From assembly GCF_034321785.1 (NCBI RefSeq), contig NZ_JAXLPB010000002.1, forward strand, positions 806,001 to 870,000: a stretch of DNA of 64,000 bases, in the 5' to 3' direction. The translations under genes and the position numbers were made by a program. The notes beneath the pieces are model-generated. The model was not told the origin of the DNA. It did no database searches and saw only the letters and a list, made by a program, of their open reading frames with translations. Positions 35,072 to 44,193 of this stretch are shown in pieces; the first letter of the stretch is position 1, and every line of letters starts with the position of its first letter. Source of the stretch: Fulvimarina uroteuthidis. Lineage in GTDB: Bacteria > Pseudomonadota > Alphaproteobacteria > Rhizobiales > Rhizobiaceae.

Positions 35072-35224
35072 GGCGCTGTGGTTTGGCGAGCCGCGCGCCG
35101 TTTGGCAAGCCCGATCGCCGCAGGCGGGAACGTTTCGCTGGCGCGCGGTTTCCCCAAGGGAGCGTGAAGCCCTTCGCAAGCGCGGGGCTTCGAACCGGCC
35201 GACACCTCAGGAGCGAGCCTTGCC

Positions 35225-36136
35225 ATGACGCCTATCGACCGCCGAACCCTTCTTCACGGTCTCGTGGCCGCCGGCCTCGCCACGGCGCTGCCCGCCTTCG
35301 GGCAATCGCCCGAGCCGCTGGCAACACCGGCCGGCGGGCCGTCCCCGGCGCTTCCCGCCGTCGGGCTCGGGAGCTGGATCACCTTCAATGTCGGCAACGA
35401 CCCCGTCCTTCTCGACGAATGCGCGGCCGTGATGGAGGCGTTCTTTGCCGCCGGCGGGCGGATGATCGACAGTTCGCCCATGTACGGCTCGTCGCAGGGC
35501 ACGATCGGATACGGCCTGAAGACGCTCGGCAGGACGGACGTGTTTTCCGCCGACAAGGTGTGGACGCCGCTCGGGACCGAGGGGCGCGAGCAGATCGAGA
35601 CGAGCCGGGCGCTTTGGACGGTGCCGGCCTTCTCGCTTCTTCAGGTGCACAATCTCGTCGCCGTCGAGGAGCACCTGCCCATGCTGTTCGAGATGAAGGC
35701 GGCGGGCACGGTCGGCCATGTGGGCATCACCACCTCGCACGGGCGGCGGCACGAGGATGTCGCGAAGCTGATGGAGACCCAGCCCCTCGATTTCGTGCAG
35801 TTCACCTACAATCCCGTCGATCGATCCGCGGAGGAAAGGCTGCTGCCGCTGGCCAGGGAGCGCGGGATCACCGCGATCGTCAACCGACCGTTCCGGCAGG
35901 GCCAACTGACGCGGCAGCTCGAGGGCGAGCCGCTGCCGGGCTTTGCGTCCGAACTCGGCGCGTCGACCTGGGCGCAGCTCATCCTGAAATTCATCCTGTC
36001 CAGCCATGCCGCCACCCTGCCGATCCCGGCCACCACCGTGCCGGCGCATGCGGCCGAGAACGTTGCCGCGGCGGCCGGGCCGATGCCGGATCGCGCCATG
36101 CGCGAAGCGATCGCAGCGGCCATCGGCGACATCTGA
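35225..36136 (+). CDS. Exported aldo/keto reductase (Tat-type signal)
   Basis: 303 residues. The N-terminus (DRRTLLHGLVAAGLATALPAFG) has a twin-arginine-like motif with a hydrophobic segment, suggesting export of the folded enzyme. The AKR fold follows: DSSPMYGSSQ (catalytic Asp and Tyr), DKVWTPLG with the Lys, and LLQVHNLVAVEEHLP with the His. NADPH use and substrate are unknown. It is followed 8 bases after its stop by the DUF6064-like gene, so the two are probably co-transcribed. Confidence 0.85.
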   Translation: MTPIDRRTLLHGLVAAGLATALPAFGQSPEPLATPAGGPSPALPAVGLGSWITFNVGNDPVLLDECAAVMEAFFAAGGRMIDSSPMYGSSQGTIGYGLKTLGRTDVFSADKVWTPLGTEGREQIETSRALWTVPAFSLLQVHNLVAVEEHLPMLFEMKAAGTVGHVGITTSHGRRHEDVAKLMETQPLDFVQFTYNPVDRSAEERLLPLARERGITAIVNRPFRQGQLTRQLEGEPLPGFASELGASTWAQLILKFILSSHAATLPIPATTVPAHAAENVAAAAGPMPDRAMREAIAAAIGDI

Positions 36137-36144
36137 CCGGGCCG

Positions 36145-36843
36145 ATGGAAACTTTCGCCACCTATCAGCTGCAGGATTTCCTGCTGTTCTCCGAGCGCGT
36201 CTATCGCCGGCTCTTCGAAGCGCAGAACGCGGCATGGTGGCCCCTGCCACCCGTCCTGGCGGGTCTCGGGCTCGCATTCCTCCTTCTCATCGCCCTGCGG
36301 CGGGGCGGTGCATCGAGGCGGATCGCTGGGGCGTCCTTGCTTGCCGTCGCTCTCGTCTGGGGCTTCGTCGCAGTGGATTTCCTCCTCGGCCGCTACGCGC
36401 CGATCAGCCCGATCGCGCTGGCCGGCGCCTATGCCTTCATGGCCGAAGCGGTGCTTCTGGCGATCGTTGCGGCTCTCGGCTTACGGGCTCGGGCAACGCT
36501 CGTCTCGGGACTGCGCCTGACGCTCGGCATCTTTCTCGCAGGTCTCGGCATCCTGATCTATCCGGCGATCGGCTTCGTGCGAAATGGCGGAGCCGTCTCC
36601 GCCGAATGGTTCGGCATGGCGCCCGATCCCACCGCGATCGCGACATTGGGTTTTCTTGTCATTGCGGTGCGCGGCCGCTGGGCGCTGGCGGGGCTCTCGA
36701 TCGTGCCCTGCCTCTGGCTTTGCCTGTCCGCGCTGACGCTTCGGGTGTTCGGCGACCCGGCCGAATGGGTCCTGTTCGCCGCGGTCGGTCTGGCTCTCGT
36801 CGCCCTCGTCCTGCCGGCGCGCCGTCAGGCAGGCGCCGAGTAG
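36145..36843 (+). CDS. Polytopic membrane protein, DUF6064-like
   Basis: 232 residues, six or seven predicted membrane helices. The N-terminus (FSERVYRRLFEAQNAAWWPLPP) with a WWP element before the first helix is the DUF6064 pattern as I know it. Its function is unknown. It runs into truA from the opposite strand: the two stop ends overlap by 19 bases (36825-36843). It is likely co-transcribed with the upstream reductase. Confidence 0.65.
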   Translation: METFATYQLQDFLLFSERVYRRLFEAQNAAWWPLPPVLAGLGLAFLLLIALRRGGASRRIAGASLLAVALVWGFVAVDFLLGRYAPISPIALAGAYAFMAEAVLLAIVAALGLRARATLVSGLRLTLGIFLAGLGILIYPAIGFVRNGGAVSAEWFGMAPDPTAIATLGFLVIAVRGRWALAGLSIVPCLWLCLSALTLRVFGDPAEWVLFAAVGLALVALVLPARRQAGAE

Positions 36844-37613
36844 GGCGGCAGGGTGCGCTTGGCCCCGCCCGTATAGTCCACCGCCGTCAGGTACAGCCCG
36901 TCGGGCGGCGCGACCGGCCCGCACGCCTTGCGGTCGCGCGCCTGAAGCGCGTTCGCGACGTCCCCGACACTCCACTTGCCTTCGCCGACGAGCTTCAGCG
37001 TGCCGGCGAAGGAGCGGATCTGGTTGTGCAGAAAGGACTGCGCCATGGCGATGATGTGGATCTCGCCGTCCGGACCCGGTCTCACTTCAAGCGTTTCCAG
37101 CGTCCGGATCGGGTTCTTCGCCTGGCAATGGGTGGAACGGAACGTGGTGAAATCGTGCGTGCCGACGAGTGCCTGGGCGGCCGCGTGCATGGCGAGAGGG
37201 TCGAGGGGCTTCGAGACCCACCAGACCTGGCCCTTGAGGATCGCCGCCGGCGCGCGCCGGTTCAGGATGCGGTAGAGATACCAGCGCTTGCGCGCCGAGA
37301 ACCGCGCGTCGAAATCGTCCGGCACCTCTTCGGCGGTCAGGATCACCACCGGATCGTCGCGCATGTGGGCGTTGAGCGCGTCGCGGACCGTCTCGCCGCC
37401 ATAGGCCTTCGGCAGGTCGATATGGGCCACCTGGCCACTTGCGTGAACGCCGGCATCCGTGCGTCCCGCGCCGAACAGCGTCGGTGCCGTGCCGCAAAGC
37501 CGGTGCGCCGCCCGCTCGATCACCGCCTGCACGGAGGGCTCGTCCACCTGGCGCTGCCAGCCGGCATAGGGCCCGCCATCATATTCGATCGTCAGCTTGT
37601 AGCGCGGCATCAA
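36825..37613 (-). CDS. truA: tRNA pseudouridine(38-40) synthase
   Basis: 262-residue enzyme forming pseudouridine in the tRNA anticodon arm. The catalytic aspartate lies in FGAGRTDAGVHASGQV. KRWYLYRILN, FTTFRSTHC and SFLHNQIRSFAGTL are TruA signatures. Start MMPRYK (37613 or 37610) overlaps the fmt stop, so fmt and truA are coupled, the standard arrangement. Its 3' end overlaps the convergent DUF6064-like gene. Confidence 0.95.
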   Translation of the reverse strand: MMPRYKLTIEYDGGPYAGWQRQVDEPSVQAVIERAAHRLCGTAPTLFGAGRTDAGVHASGQVAHIDLPKAYGGETVRDALNAHMRDDPVVILTAEEVPDDFDARFSARKRWYLYRILNRRAPAAILKGQVWWVSKPLDPLAMHAAAQALVGTHDFTTFRSTHCQAKNPIRTLETLEVRPGPDGEIHIIAMAQSFLHNQIRSFAGTLKLVGEGKWSVGDVANALQARDRKACGPVAPPDGLYLTAVDYTGGAKRTLPPYSAPA

Positions 37614-38569
37614 TCGTGCCCGAGAACCGTGCCTGCCGGAACCGCGACACCGCGCAGCAGGTCAGCCGCCGCCATCGGCTTGCCACCGGCGCGCTGGAGT
37701 TCCAGAAGCCTGACGGAGCCGGACCCGCACGCGATCAGGAGTTCGCCGTCGAGCGCGGTGCCGGGCTCGCCGTGCGCGTCCTCGGCCCTTGCGCGCAACA
37801 CTTTCACCCGCTCGGCCCTGTCGCCGACGGGCAGCATGGTCCAGGCGCCGGGAAAGGGCGAGAACGCGTTGATCTGCCGGGCGACGTCACCGGCGCGGCG
37901 GGTGAAGTCGATCCGCGCTTCGCCCTTGTCGATCTTGCGGGCATAGCAGGGGTCGCGGCCGGTTCTGCGCGCGATCGCGTCCTGATCCTCGAAATGCAGG
38001 ACGCCCGCCTGAAGCTTGGAGAGCGCGTCGACCATCAGGTCGGCGCAAAGGGCGGCCATCCGGTCGTGCAGCTCGCCGGCGGTCTCGGTTTCGCCGATCG
38101 CCGTTTCGATGGTGCGCGCCACCGGTCCGGTGTCGAGCCCGGTTTCCATGCGCATCACCATCATGCCGGTTTCCGTGTCGCCCGCCTGGATCGCCCGCTG
38201 GATCGGGGCGGCCCCGCGCCAGCGCGGCAGGAGCGAGCCATGGCCGTTGAGACACCCGTATGTCGGCGCCTCGAGGATCTCGTCGGGAAGAAGAAGACCG
38301 TAGGCGACGACGACCGCCACATCGAGATTGTGGGCCGCGAACGCCCAGCGATCGGCCTCGTCGCGGAAGTTCAGCGGCGTCTGCACCGGCAGGCCGAGAC
38401 TTTCGGCCGCCTGATGCACCGGGGAGGGCGTCAGCGTCAGCCCTCGCCGCCCGGCCTTGCGCGGCGGCTGCGAATAGACGCAGGCGATCCGGTGTCCGGC
38501 ACGGTGGATCGCCCGAAGCGTCGGAACCGCGAAGGCGGGCGTTCCCATGAAGGCAAGTTTCAGTGACAT
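37610..38569 (-). CDS. fmt: Methionyl-tRNA formyltransferase
   Basis: 319-residue enzyme that formylates initiator Met-tRNA using 10-formyl-tetrahydrofolate. The formyl-transfer core reads NGHGSLLPRWRGAAPIQR, with Asn and His; the aspartate lies in METGLDTGPV. The C-terminal OB domain follows from about 210. Length is normal. Peptide deformylase (def), which normally precedes fmt, is not adjacent; engB lies upstream instead across 224 bases. Confidence 0.95.
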   Translation of the reverse strand: MSLKLAFMGTPAFAVPTLRAIHRAGHRIACVYSQPPRKAGRRGLTLTPSPVHQAAESLGLPVQTPLNFRDEADRWAFAAHNLDVAVVVAYGLLLPDEILEAPTYGCLNGHGSLLPRWRGAAPIQRAIQAGDTETGMMVMRMETGLDTGPVARTIETAIGETETAGELHDRMAALCADLMVDALSKLQAGVLHFEDQDAIARRTGRDPCYARKIDKGEARIDFTRRAGDVARQINAFSPFPGAWTMLPVGDRAERVKVLRARAEDAHGEPGTALDGELLIACGSGSVRLLELQRAGGKPMAAADLLRGVAVPAGTVLGHD

Positions 38570-38793
38570 CGGATCGTGTTAGCCGAAGATGGGGAGTGCG
38601 AAAACAGGTTTTTCAGGCAAGGGGCATCGGGCGGCTGACAACCCACCGCGCGCTCCGTCATCCTCAAGCGCCGTCCCGAGGATCGAGGGGACACACCGGC
38701 GGGCGCCGTCTCGGCGGCCTTGTCGCCGGCATCTCCGGACGCTCGGCACGGGGGGGCATGACGGCGGAACATAGAGCGCGCGCCTCCGGTCCC

Positions 38794-39474
38794 TCAATAT
38801 TCCGCCAGGCGGCCCAGCGCCTCCTGGAGATCGTCGAGGCCGGCGCGTTTTTCGGACGAGGTGGCGAGAATGCCGGGGAAGGCGGCGGGGCGCTTGCGGA
38901 TCTTCTCCTCGGTCGCCTCGATCAGCTTCGGGATGCCGAAGGGCTTGATCTTGTCGATCTTGGTGAGGACGATCTGATAGGACATGGCCGCCTTGTCGAG
39001 GAGCTTCAGGACTTCCTCGTCGTTCGCCTTGATGCCGTGGCGGGCGTCGATCAGCACGAAGACCCGCTTCAGGGTCGCACGGCCGCGCAGATAGTCGAAG
39101 ACGAGTTCGGTCCACTCGTCGACCTTCTCCTTCGGCGCGCGGGCGTAGCCGTAGCCGGGCATGTCGACCAGCGCGAGGGGAGGCAGCGCGGGATTGTCGC
39201 CACCGAACCCGTCGGGCACGAAGAAGTTCAGCTCCTGGGTGCGGCCGGGCGTGTTCGACGTGCGCGCAAGGCCCTTCTGGCCCAGAAGCGCGTTGATCAG
39301 CGAGGACTTGCCCACGTTCGAGCGGCCCGCGAACGCCACCTCCGGCGGGCCTTCGGACGGCAGGAACTTCATGGCGGGCACGCCGCGCACGAAGACCCAG
39401 GGCTGGCCGAAAAGCTTCGGCCCGCTGTTGCGCGCTGGAACGGATGGGGGCATTTCGGCCGGCTGATCGGTCAT
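38794..39474 (-). CDS. engB: Ribosome biogenesis GTPase YihA/YsxC
   Basis: 226-residue GTPase needed for 50S assembly. G1 GRSNVGKSSLINALLG, G2 NTPGRT, G3 DMPGYGYA, G4 TKIDK and G5-like ATSSEKRAG are visible. ATG 39474 overlaps the upstream acetyltransferase stop (ATGA). In rhizobia engB usually follows yidC directly and precedes argB; here two genes separate it from yidC and argB is missing. Confidence 0.94.
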   Translation of the reverse strand: MTDQPAEMPPSVPARNSGPKLFGQPWVFVRGVPAMKFLPSEGPPEVAFAGRSNVGKSSLINALLGQKGLARTSNTPGRTQELNFFVPDGFGGDNPALPPLALVDMPGYGYARAPKEKVDEWTELVFDYLRGRATLKRVFVLIDARHGIKANDEEVLKLLDKAAMSYQIVLTKIDKIKPFGIPKLIEATEEKIRKRPAAFPGILATSSEKRAGLDDLQEALGRLAEY

Positions 39475-40124
39475 GAATTCTCCGAAACGGCTTTCAACGC
39501 GGCGAGATCTGCGCCGCGAATGGCATTCAGATTGCGCGTGATCGTGTCCGTCGGCCAGTCCCACCATGCGATGTCGCGCAGCGCGGCGACGGTGGTTTCG
39601 TCGAAGCGCGCGCGGATCGTCCTGGCGGGATTGCCACCGACGATCTCGTAGGCAAGAACGGGCCGCGTGACAACCGAGTATGCGGCAATGATCGCGCCAT
39701 CGCCCACGCTCACGCCCGGCATGACGACGCTGTTCTCGCCGATCCACACATCGTTGCCGATGATGGTGTCGCCCTTCAGCCCCGCCTCGATCGTCGACGG
39801 ATCGAAACCATCCTCCCAGCCTTTTCCGAAAATGTTGAACGGATAGGTCGAAAATCCGGTCATGGCATGGTTCGCGCCGTTCATCACGAAGCGGACGCCG
39901 GAGCCGATCGCGCAGAATTTTCCGATCACCAGCCGGTCGCCGAGAAACGGATAGAGATGGCCGACGCAGTGCTCGACGAAGCGTTCGGGTCCGCGCGGAT
40001 CGTCGTAATAGGTGAAAGCGCCGACCTGGATCTGCGGATGGTCCACCAGCGGCTTCAGGAATCCGACGCGGGGATGGTCCGGCATCGGATGTGGACGATC
40101 GGGATCGGGTCCGCGCTTCGACAT
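39471..40124 (-). CDS. CatB-type hexapeptide acetyltransferase (xenobiotic acyltransferase family)
   Basis: 217-residue left-handed beta-helix acetyltransferase. The family core contains IGKFCAIGSGVRFVMNGANH (the catalytic-type His in NGANH), TIIGNDVWIGENSVVMPGV and GNPARTIRARF. Relatives acetylate chloramphenicol or streptogramins (Vat, CatB), but many chromosomal members have other substrates, so no resistance should be assumed. It lies between the VOC gene and engB on the same strand, coupled to engB by overlap. Confidence 0.85.
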   Translation of the reverse strand: MSKRGPDPDRPHPMPDHPRVGFLKPLVDHPQIQVGAFTYYDDPRGPERFVEHCVGHLYPFLGDRLVIGKFCAIGSGVRFVMNGANHAMTGFSTYPFNIFGKGWEDGFDPSTIEAGLKGDTIIGNDVWIGENSVVMPGVSVGDGAIIAAYSVVTRPVLAYEIVGGNPARTIRARFDETTVAALRDIAWWDWPTDTITRNLNAIRGADLAALKAVSENS

Positions 40125-40142
40125 GAGGAGACCTCCGGTCCG

Positions 40143-40577
40143 TCAGAAAGGCTCGGGAATCACGAGGCCGCCATCGGGATCGAGCGACCAGAACGGATTG
40201 TGCGCGACCTCCCAGACATGGCCGTCCGGATCGGCATAATAGCCCGAATATCCGCCCCAGAACACCTTTTCGGGCCGTTTCAGCGCGCTCGCGCCGGCTG
40301 CGAGCGCCTCGTCGTAGGCCGCATCCACCCCGGCCGTGGTCTCAAAGTTCTGGGCGAGGGTTACCGCGCCGGTGCCGAGCCTCGCGCCCGGCCTGCCCTG
40401 GTCGGCCGCCAGAGCGTCGAGGCCGAAGAGGGCGAGCGCCATGCCACTCATGCGATAGAAGGAGACGCCTTCCGCCTCGCCCGCGACCGGCGCCCATCCG
40501 AGGGCGCCGTAGAAGGCCCGGCTGCGCGCCAGATCCTCGACGCCGAGGGTGATGAGCGTCACGCGTTGGGGTGTCAT
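40143..40577 (-). CDS. VOC/glyoxalase-fold protein
   Basis: 144-residue protein of the vicinal-oxygen-chelate superfamily with two beta-alpha-beta-beta-beta units (VTLITLGVEDLARSRAFYGAL and GYYADPDGHVWEVAHNPFW). Glyoxalase, dioxygenase and drug-binding proteins share this fold; no specific activity can be assigned. ATG 40577 was chosen. It follows the yidC terminator and is 18 bases from the acetyltransferase gene, so these two and engB form a unit. Confidence 0.85.
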   Translation of the reverse strand: MTPQRVTLITLGVEDLARSRAFYGALGWAPVAGEAEGVSFYRMSGMALALFGLDALAADQGRPGARLGTGAVTLAQNFETTAGVDAAYDEALAAGASALKRPEKVFWGGYSGYYADPDGHVWEVAHNPFWSLDPDGGLVIPEPF

Positions 40578-40643
40578 GGCCTTCGTCCCTTTGCCGTCGT
40601 GCGGGAACGTCCGTGCCGCCGCCCGATGGAACGAGCCTAGCAC

Positions 40644-40674
40644 GAAAAAGGGCGAACCGTTTCCGGTCCGCCCT
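40644..40674 (-). terminator. Rho-independent terminator of rpmH-rnpA-yidC
   Basis: On the minus strand an 11-bp stem (AGGGCGGACCG with CGGTTCGCCCT, one G-U pair), a GAAA loop of the stable GNRA type, and a run of five T. It lies 27 bases after the yidC stop. It separates the operon from the VOC gene. Confidence 0.85.
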
Positions 40675-40701
40675 CCCGATCGTTCGGCAGGCCTTCGCCG
40701 C

Positions 40702-42510
40702 TCAGGACGAGGTCTTCGGTTTTCGCTTGAACATGCCCCGGATGTTGTCGATCAGCTCGATCTTCGTCCCGTTCCGCTTCATGATCACGCTCTGCTGGAT
40801 GATCGACAGGAAGTTGTTCCACGTCCAGTAGATGACGAGACCGGCAGGGAACGCGGCCAGCATGAAGGTGAAGACGATCGGCATCCAGGTGAAGATCATC
40901 GCCTGGGTCGGGTCCGGCGGCGTCGGGTTGAGGCGCATCTGGATGAACATCGTGATGCCCATCAGGATCGGCCAGACACCGACCATGAGAATGTCGGGAA
41001 GGGCCACGGGGATAAGCCCGAAAAGGTTGAACAGGCTCGTCGGATCGGGCGCTGCCAGATCCTGGATCCAGCCGTAGAAGGGGGCGTGCCGCATCTCGAT
41101 GGTGACGTAGAGAACCTTGTAGAGCGCGAAGAACACCGGAATCTGGATCAGGATCGGCCAGCAGCCCGCGGCCGGATTGATCTTCTCCTCGCGGTAGAGC
41201 TTCATCATCTCCTGCTGCTGCTTCTGCCGGTCGTCCTTGTAGCGCTCGCGCAGCTCCATGACCTTGGGCTGGACGTTCTTCATCCGCGCCATCGACTTGT
41301 ACGACTTGTTGGCGAGCGGGAAGAAGAAGAGCTTCAAGATGACGGTCAGGATCAGGATGGCGATGCCGAAATTGCCGACCAGCTTGAAGATGAAGTCGAG
41401 CGCGGTGAACATCGGCCGGGTGATGAAGTAGAACCAGCCCCAGTCGATGAGCTGGCCGAACTGGCGGATGTTCAGCTGCTCCTCATAGGCGTTGATCTTG
41501 TCGACTTCCTTCGCGCCGGCGAACGCGCGGTTCACCACCGTGGTGGACGCGCCCGGCGCGACGCTGACCGGATCCGACACGAACTCGGTCTGGTAGTGCG
41601 GCCGGCCATCGGTGCGATAGAGGAATTGCGAGCTGAAGTCGCGCTGACCTTCGGGGATCAGCGTCGTCGCCCAGTACTTGTCGGTGATGCCGAGCCAGCC
41701 GCCGCCGGAGGATTTCGGCTGGGGCAGGCGACCGTCGTCCTCGATCGATCCGTAGGAGACCTCGTCGAGCCCTTCCTCGCCGAAGACGCCGAGCAGACCC
41801 TCGAAGAGGACGTAGGCGGCGGCGACCTCCGGCTTGGAATAGCGCGCGATGCGGCCATAGGGCGAGACTTCGACGGCGGTGTCGCCATCGTTCACGATCG
41901 TATCCTCGATCGTGAACATGAAATTGTCGTCGACCGAGATCCGGCGCGTGACGGAAAGCCCGTTTCCGGTCTCGGCGGTCAGCGTCACCGGCGTCCCGGG
42001 CGAAAGGGTCGCGCCGGGCTCGGCCTGCCATTGCGTGGTCGCGCCGACAAGTTGTCCGGCGCCGGGGCGGATCAGGCCGTATTCGGCGAAATAGCCGTTC
42101 GGCAATTGTTCGGGCGACAGGAGCACGATCGTCGGAGAGCTGTCGTCGACGGTCTCGTGATAATGTTTGAGGCGCAGATCGTCGAGCCGGGCGCCCGTCA
42201 GATTGATGGAGCCGACGAGTTCCGGCGTATCGATGGGAATGCGGTTGCCGCTCGCGATCACCGCGTCGCGATCCTCGGCCAGCGGCAGTTGCGGGCTCGG
42301 CACGATGCTCTCGCGGCCGGAGGGCGCGGTCAGGCTTTCCTGCTCGGTGCCCGCCGGCGTCTGCGGCGTCTGCAGCGAACCGTCGTTCTGGGCGATTTCG
42401 GCCTGCCGCTGCTGGTCTTCCATCCGCGGGGTGATGACCAGAAATTGCCAACCCACCAGAACCATGATGGACAAAGCCATCGCGATCAGGAAGTTGCGGT
42501 TCATTTCCAT
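40702..42510 (-). CDS. yidC: Membrane protein insertase YidC
   Basis: 602-residue inner-membrane insertase and chaperone of Gram-negative type. The N-terminal anchor (NRNFLIAMALSIMVLVGWQFL) is followed by a large periplasmic domain (about 60-370) and the conserved five-helix core with the family-typical PLANKSYKSMARMKNVQPKV and AGCWPILIQIPVFFALYKVL. It starts at ATG 42510 or 42504 and is 4 bases from rnpA, so translation is coupled. It is last in rpmH-rnpA-yidC. Confidence 0.96.
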   Translation of the reverse strand: MEMNRNFLIAMALSIMVLVGWQFLVITPRMEDQQRQAEIAQNDGSLQTPQTPAGTEQESLTAPSGRESIVPSPQLPLAEDRDAVIASGNRIPIDTPELVGSINLTGARLDDLRLKHYHETVDDSSPTIVLLSPEQLPNGYFAEYGLIRPGAGQLVGATTQWQAEPGATLSPGTPVTLTAETGNGLSVTRRISVDDNFMFTIEDTIVNDGDTAVEVSPYGRIARYSKPEVAAAYVLFEGLLGVFGEEGLDEVSYGSIEDDGRLPQPKSSGGGWLGITDKYWATTLIPEGQRDFSSQFLYRTDGRPHYQTEFVSDPVSVAPGASTTVVNRAFAGAKEVDKINAYEEQLNIRQFGQLIDWGWFYFITRPMFTALDFIFKLVGNFGIAILILTVILKLFFFPLANKSYKSMARMKNVQPKVMELRERYKDDRQKQQQEMMKLYREEKINPAAGCWPILIQIPVFFALYKVLYVTIEMRHAPFYGWIQDLAAPDPTSLFNLFGLIPVALPDILMVGVWPILMGITMFIQMRLNPTPPDPTQAMIFTWMPIVFTFMLAAFPAGLVIYWTWNNFLSIIQQSVIMKRNGTKIELIDNIRGMFKRKPKTSS

Positions 42511-42514
42511 CGAG

Positions 42515-42901
42515 CTAAACCTCTGGCGTGTTGGCGCTTTTGAGACGTTTCGTCGGCGTCTGGCCGGCGGCGGGATCGAACCGGCCGAACCGGCGCGACA
42601 ATTCCCGCTGCAGGTCCGCGAAGTCGACCTCGAGAACGTCGCGCCGGGCGACGATCACGTAATCGACGCCATCGCGCATGAAGCCGGAAGCGGCTGTCCG
42701 GATCGCCTCGCGCAAGCGGCGCCTGATCCGGTTCCTGACGACGGCGTTGCCGATTTTCTTGGTCACCGTCAGCCCGACACGCGGCGGCGATTGGTCGCCG
42801 CGAACATGGGTCTCGACAAAGAAATAAGGGCCGTTCAAGCGACGGCCCCGGCGCGCGGCAAGAAATTCGCTTCGCTTCGTCAGCCGGCCGTTCGTTGGCA
42901 T
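42515..42901 (-). CDS. rnpA: Ribonuclease P protein component
   Basis: 128-residue protein subunit of RNase P that helps the RNA subunit cleave tRNA 5' leaders. LTKRSEFLAARRGRR and the RNR box (IGNAVVRNRIRRRLREAIR) are diagnostic. ATG 42901 was chosen; the upstream extension would overlap the rpmH region. It lies between rpmH and yidC as in most bacteria. Confidence 0.94.
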   Translation of the reverse strand: MPTNGRLTKRSEFLAARRGRRLNGPYFFVETHVRGDQSPPRVGLTVTKKIGNAVVRNRIRRRLREAIRTAASGFMRDGVDYVIVARRDVLEVDFADLQRELSRRFGRFDPAAGQTPTKRLKSANTPEV

Positions 42902-42980
42902 CCTGTCCCTCGCTTCACGGTGAAAGCTTTCGATGAGAGACGAAAGACCCCGATCGGTTCGGGTGCGAGGCGTTCCGCCG

Positions 42981-43115
42981 TCAGGCCGAGAGGCGCTTGC
43001 GGCCCTTCGCGCGACGCGCGGCGATGACCTTGCGGCCGCCAACGGTCGACATGCGGGCGCGGAATCCGTGACGACGGGCGCGAACGAGTTTGGATGGCTG
43101 GTATGTGCGCTTCAT
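42981..43115 (-). CDS. rpmH: 50S ribosomal protein L34
   Basis: 44-residue ribosomal protein with the complete consensus KRTYQPSKLVRARRHGFRAR and a GRKVIAARRAKGRKRLSA end. The true start is ATG 43115; the longer open frame upstream is not part of it. First gene of the operon, behind a strong promoter at 43241-43270 with a leader of about 120 bases. Confidence 0.96.
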   Translation of the reverse strand: MKRTYQPSKLVRARRHGFRARMSTVGGRKVIAARRAKGRKRLSA

Positions 43116-43240
43116 TGATTTTTCCCGCACAGATGAAACATGCGGGCCTTCCGTGTCGAACAATCGTTTGAACTGGTGCGGATGAGGTGTACGCGGCGCG
43201 CGAGCGAGCAACGCGCGTGACACCGTCCGCTCGTGGCGCG

Positions 43241-43270
43241 CTTATAAGAGCGTTCGGGGCAGAAAGTCAA
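43241..43270 (-). promoter_or_regulatory. Predicted sigma-70-type promoter of rpmH operon
   Basis: On the minus strand TTGACT (43270-43265), an 18-base spacer and TATAAG (43246-43241). Both boxes are near consensus. It lies in the 293-base divergent gap between rpmH and the TVP38 gene; no other feature was seen there. Confidence 0.7.
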
Positions 43271-43408
43271 CGAACCGGAGAGGCGTTCGGATGGGCTTCG
43301 CGCGAAGGGCGATACGCCGCGGCGGTTCGCGTCCGGCCCCCGAACCTTCGACGAAACCGCCGTCCTGTGCGGGGACGCCGGACGAACTCTAGAGGGAACA
43401 GCATACCG

Positions 43409-44179
43409 ATGTCGATCCATGAACCAACGGGTGACGGGAAGGAGAGGGCGTCCTGGCTGCGCCGGCTCTGGCCCGTCGCGCTGATCCTCGCCGTCTTCAC
43501 GCTCGCCTATGCGCTGGACCTTCAGCGTTACGTGTCGCTGCAGGCCTTTCTCGACAGCCGCGAGGCGCTGCGGTCCTTCGTGGCCGGGAACTTCGCCGCC
43601 GCCGTCCTGCTCTATGTCCTTGCCTATGCGCTTCTCGTCGCGATCGCCTTTCCGGCAGCCTCGATCATCACCATCGCATCGGGATTCGTGTTCGGCTGGC
43701 TCGTCGGCGGCATCCTCACCGTCATCGCCGCCACCATCGGCGCGGCGGCGATCTTCCTGGCGGCCCGGCATGCGTTCGGAGACGTCCTGCGCCGGAAGGC
43801 GGGCGGCGCGATCAAGCGCTTTGCCGAAGGCTTCCAGAACGATGCGTTCGCCTATCTCTTCGTCCTGCGGCTGACGCCCGTCCTGCCGTTCTTCGCCGTC
43901 AACATCGCGCCGGCCTTCGTGCGCATCCGGCTGCGGACCTATGTGCTGGCGACGTTCTTCGGGATCATGCCGGGAAGTTTCGTCTACACCTTCCTGGGCA
44001 GTGGCATCGATCAGGCGGTCGCGAACGTTTCCCATGCGGGGCCGGTGACGGTGGGCGATCTGGTGACGACCGAAATGACGATCGCCCTGTTCGGGCTTTG
44101 CGCGCTGGCCATTCTCGGCCTCGTCTTGAAAAAGACGTTTCTGAAGGGCCGTGGCGCCCTCGACAACGAAGCTCGATAG
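43409..44179 (+). CDS. TVP38/TMEM64 (DedA-like VTT domain) membrane protein
   Basis: 256-residue polytopic inner-membrane protein. The VTT/SNARE-assoc pattern is clear: AFPAASIITIASGFVFGWLVGG, AAIFLAARHAFGD and FVLRLTPVLPFFAVNIAPAF. Family members are linked to lipid flipping or membrane homeostasis; the role is not settled. The disulfide reductase gene begins 14 bases after its stop. Fusions of a TVP38 domain to this type of reductase are known in other bacteria, which argues for a joint function. Confidence 0.85.
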   Translation: MSIHEPTGDGKERASWLRRLWPVALILAVFTLAYALDLQRYVSLQAFLDSREALRSFVAGNFAAAVLLYVLAYALLVAIAFPAASIITIASGFVFGWLVGGILTVIAATIGAAAIFLAARHAFGDVLRRKAGGAIKRFAEGFQNDAFAYLFVLRLTPVLPFFAVNIAPAFVRIRLRTYVLATFFGIMPGSFVYTFLGSGIDQAVANVSHAGPVTVGDLVTTEMTIALFGLCALAILGLVLKKTFLKGRGALDNEAR

Positions 44180-44193
44180 AAGGTGCCTGCCTC

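Noticed and set aside
39471..40124. Annotation as an antibiotic-resistance acetyltransferase
   Set aside because: Only fold-level similarity to CatB/Vat; the setting among housekeeping genes gives no support for resistance.
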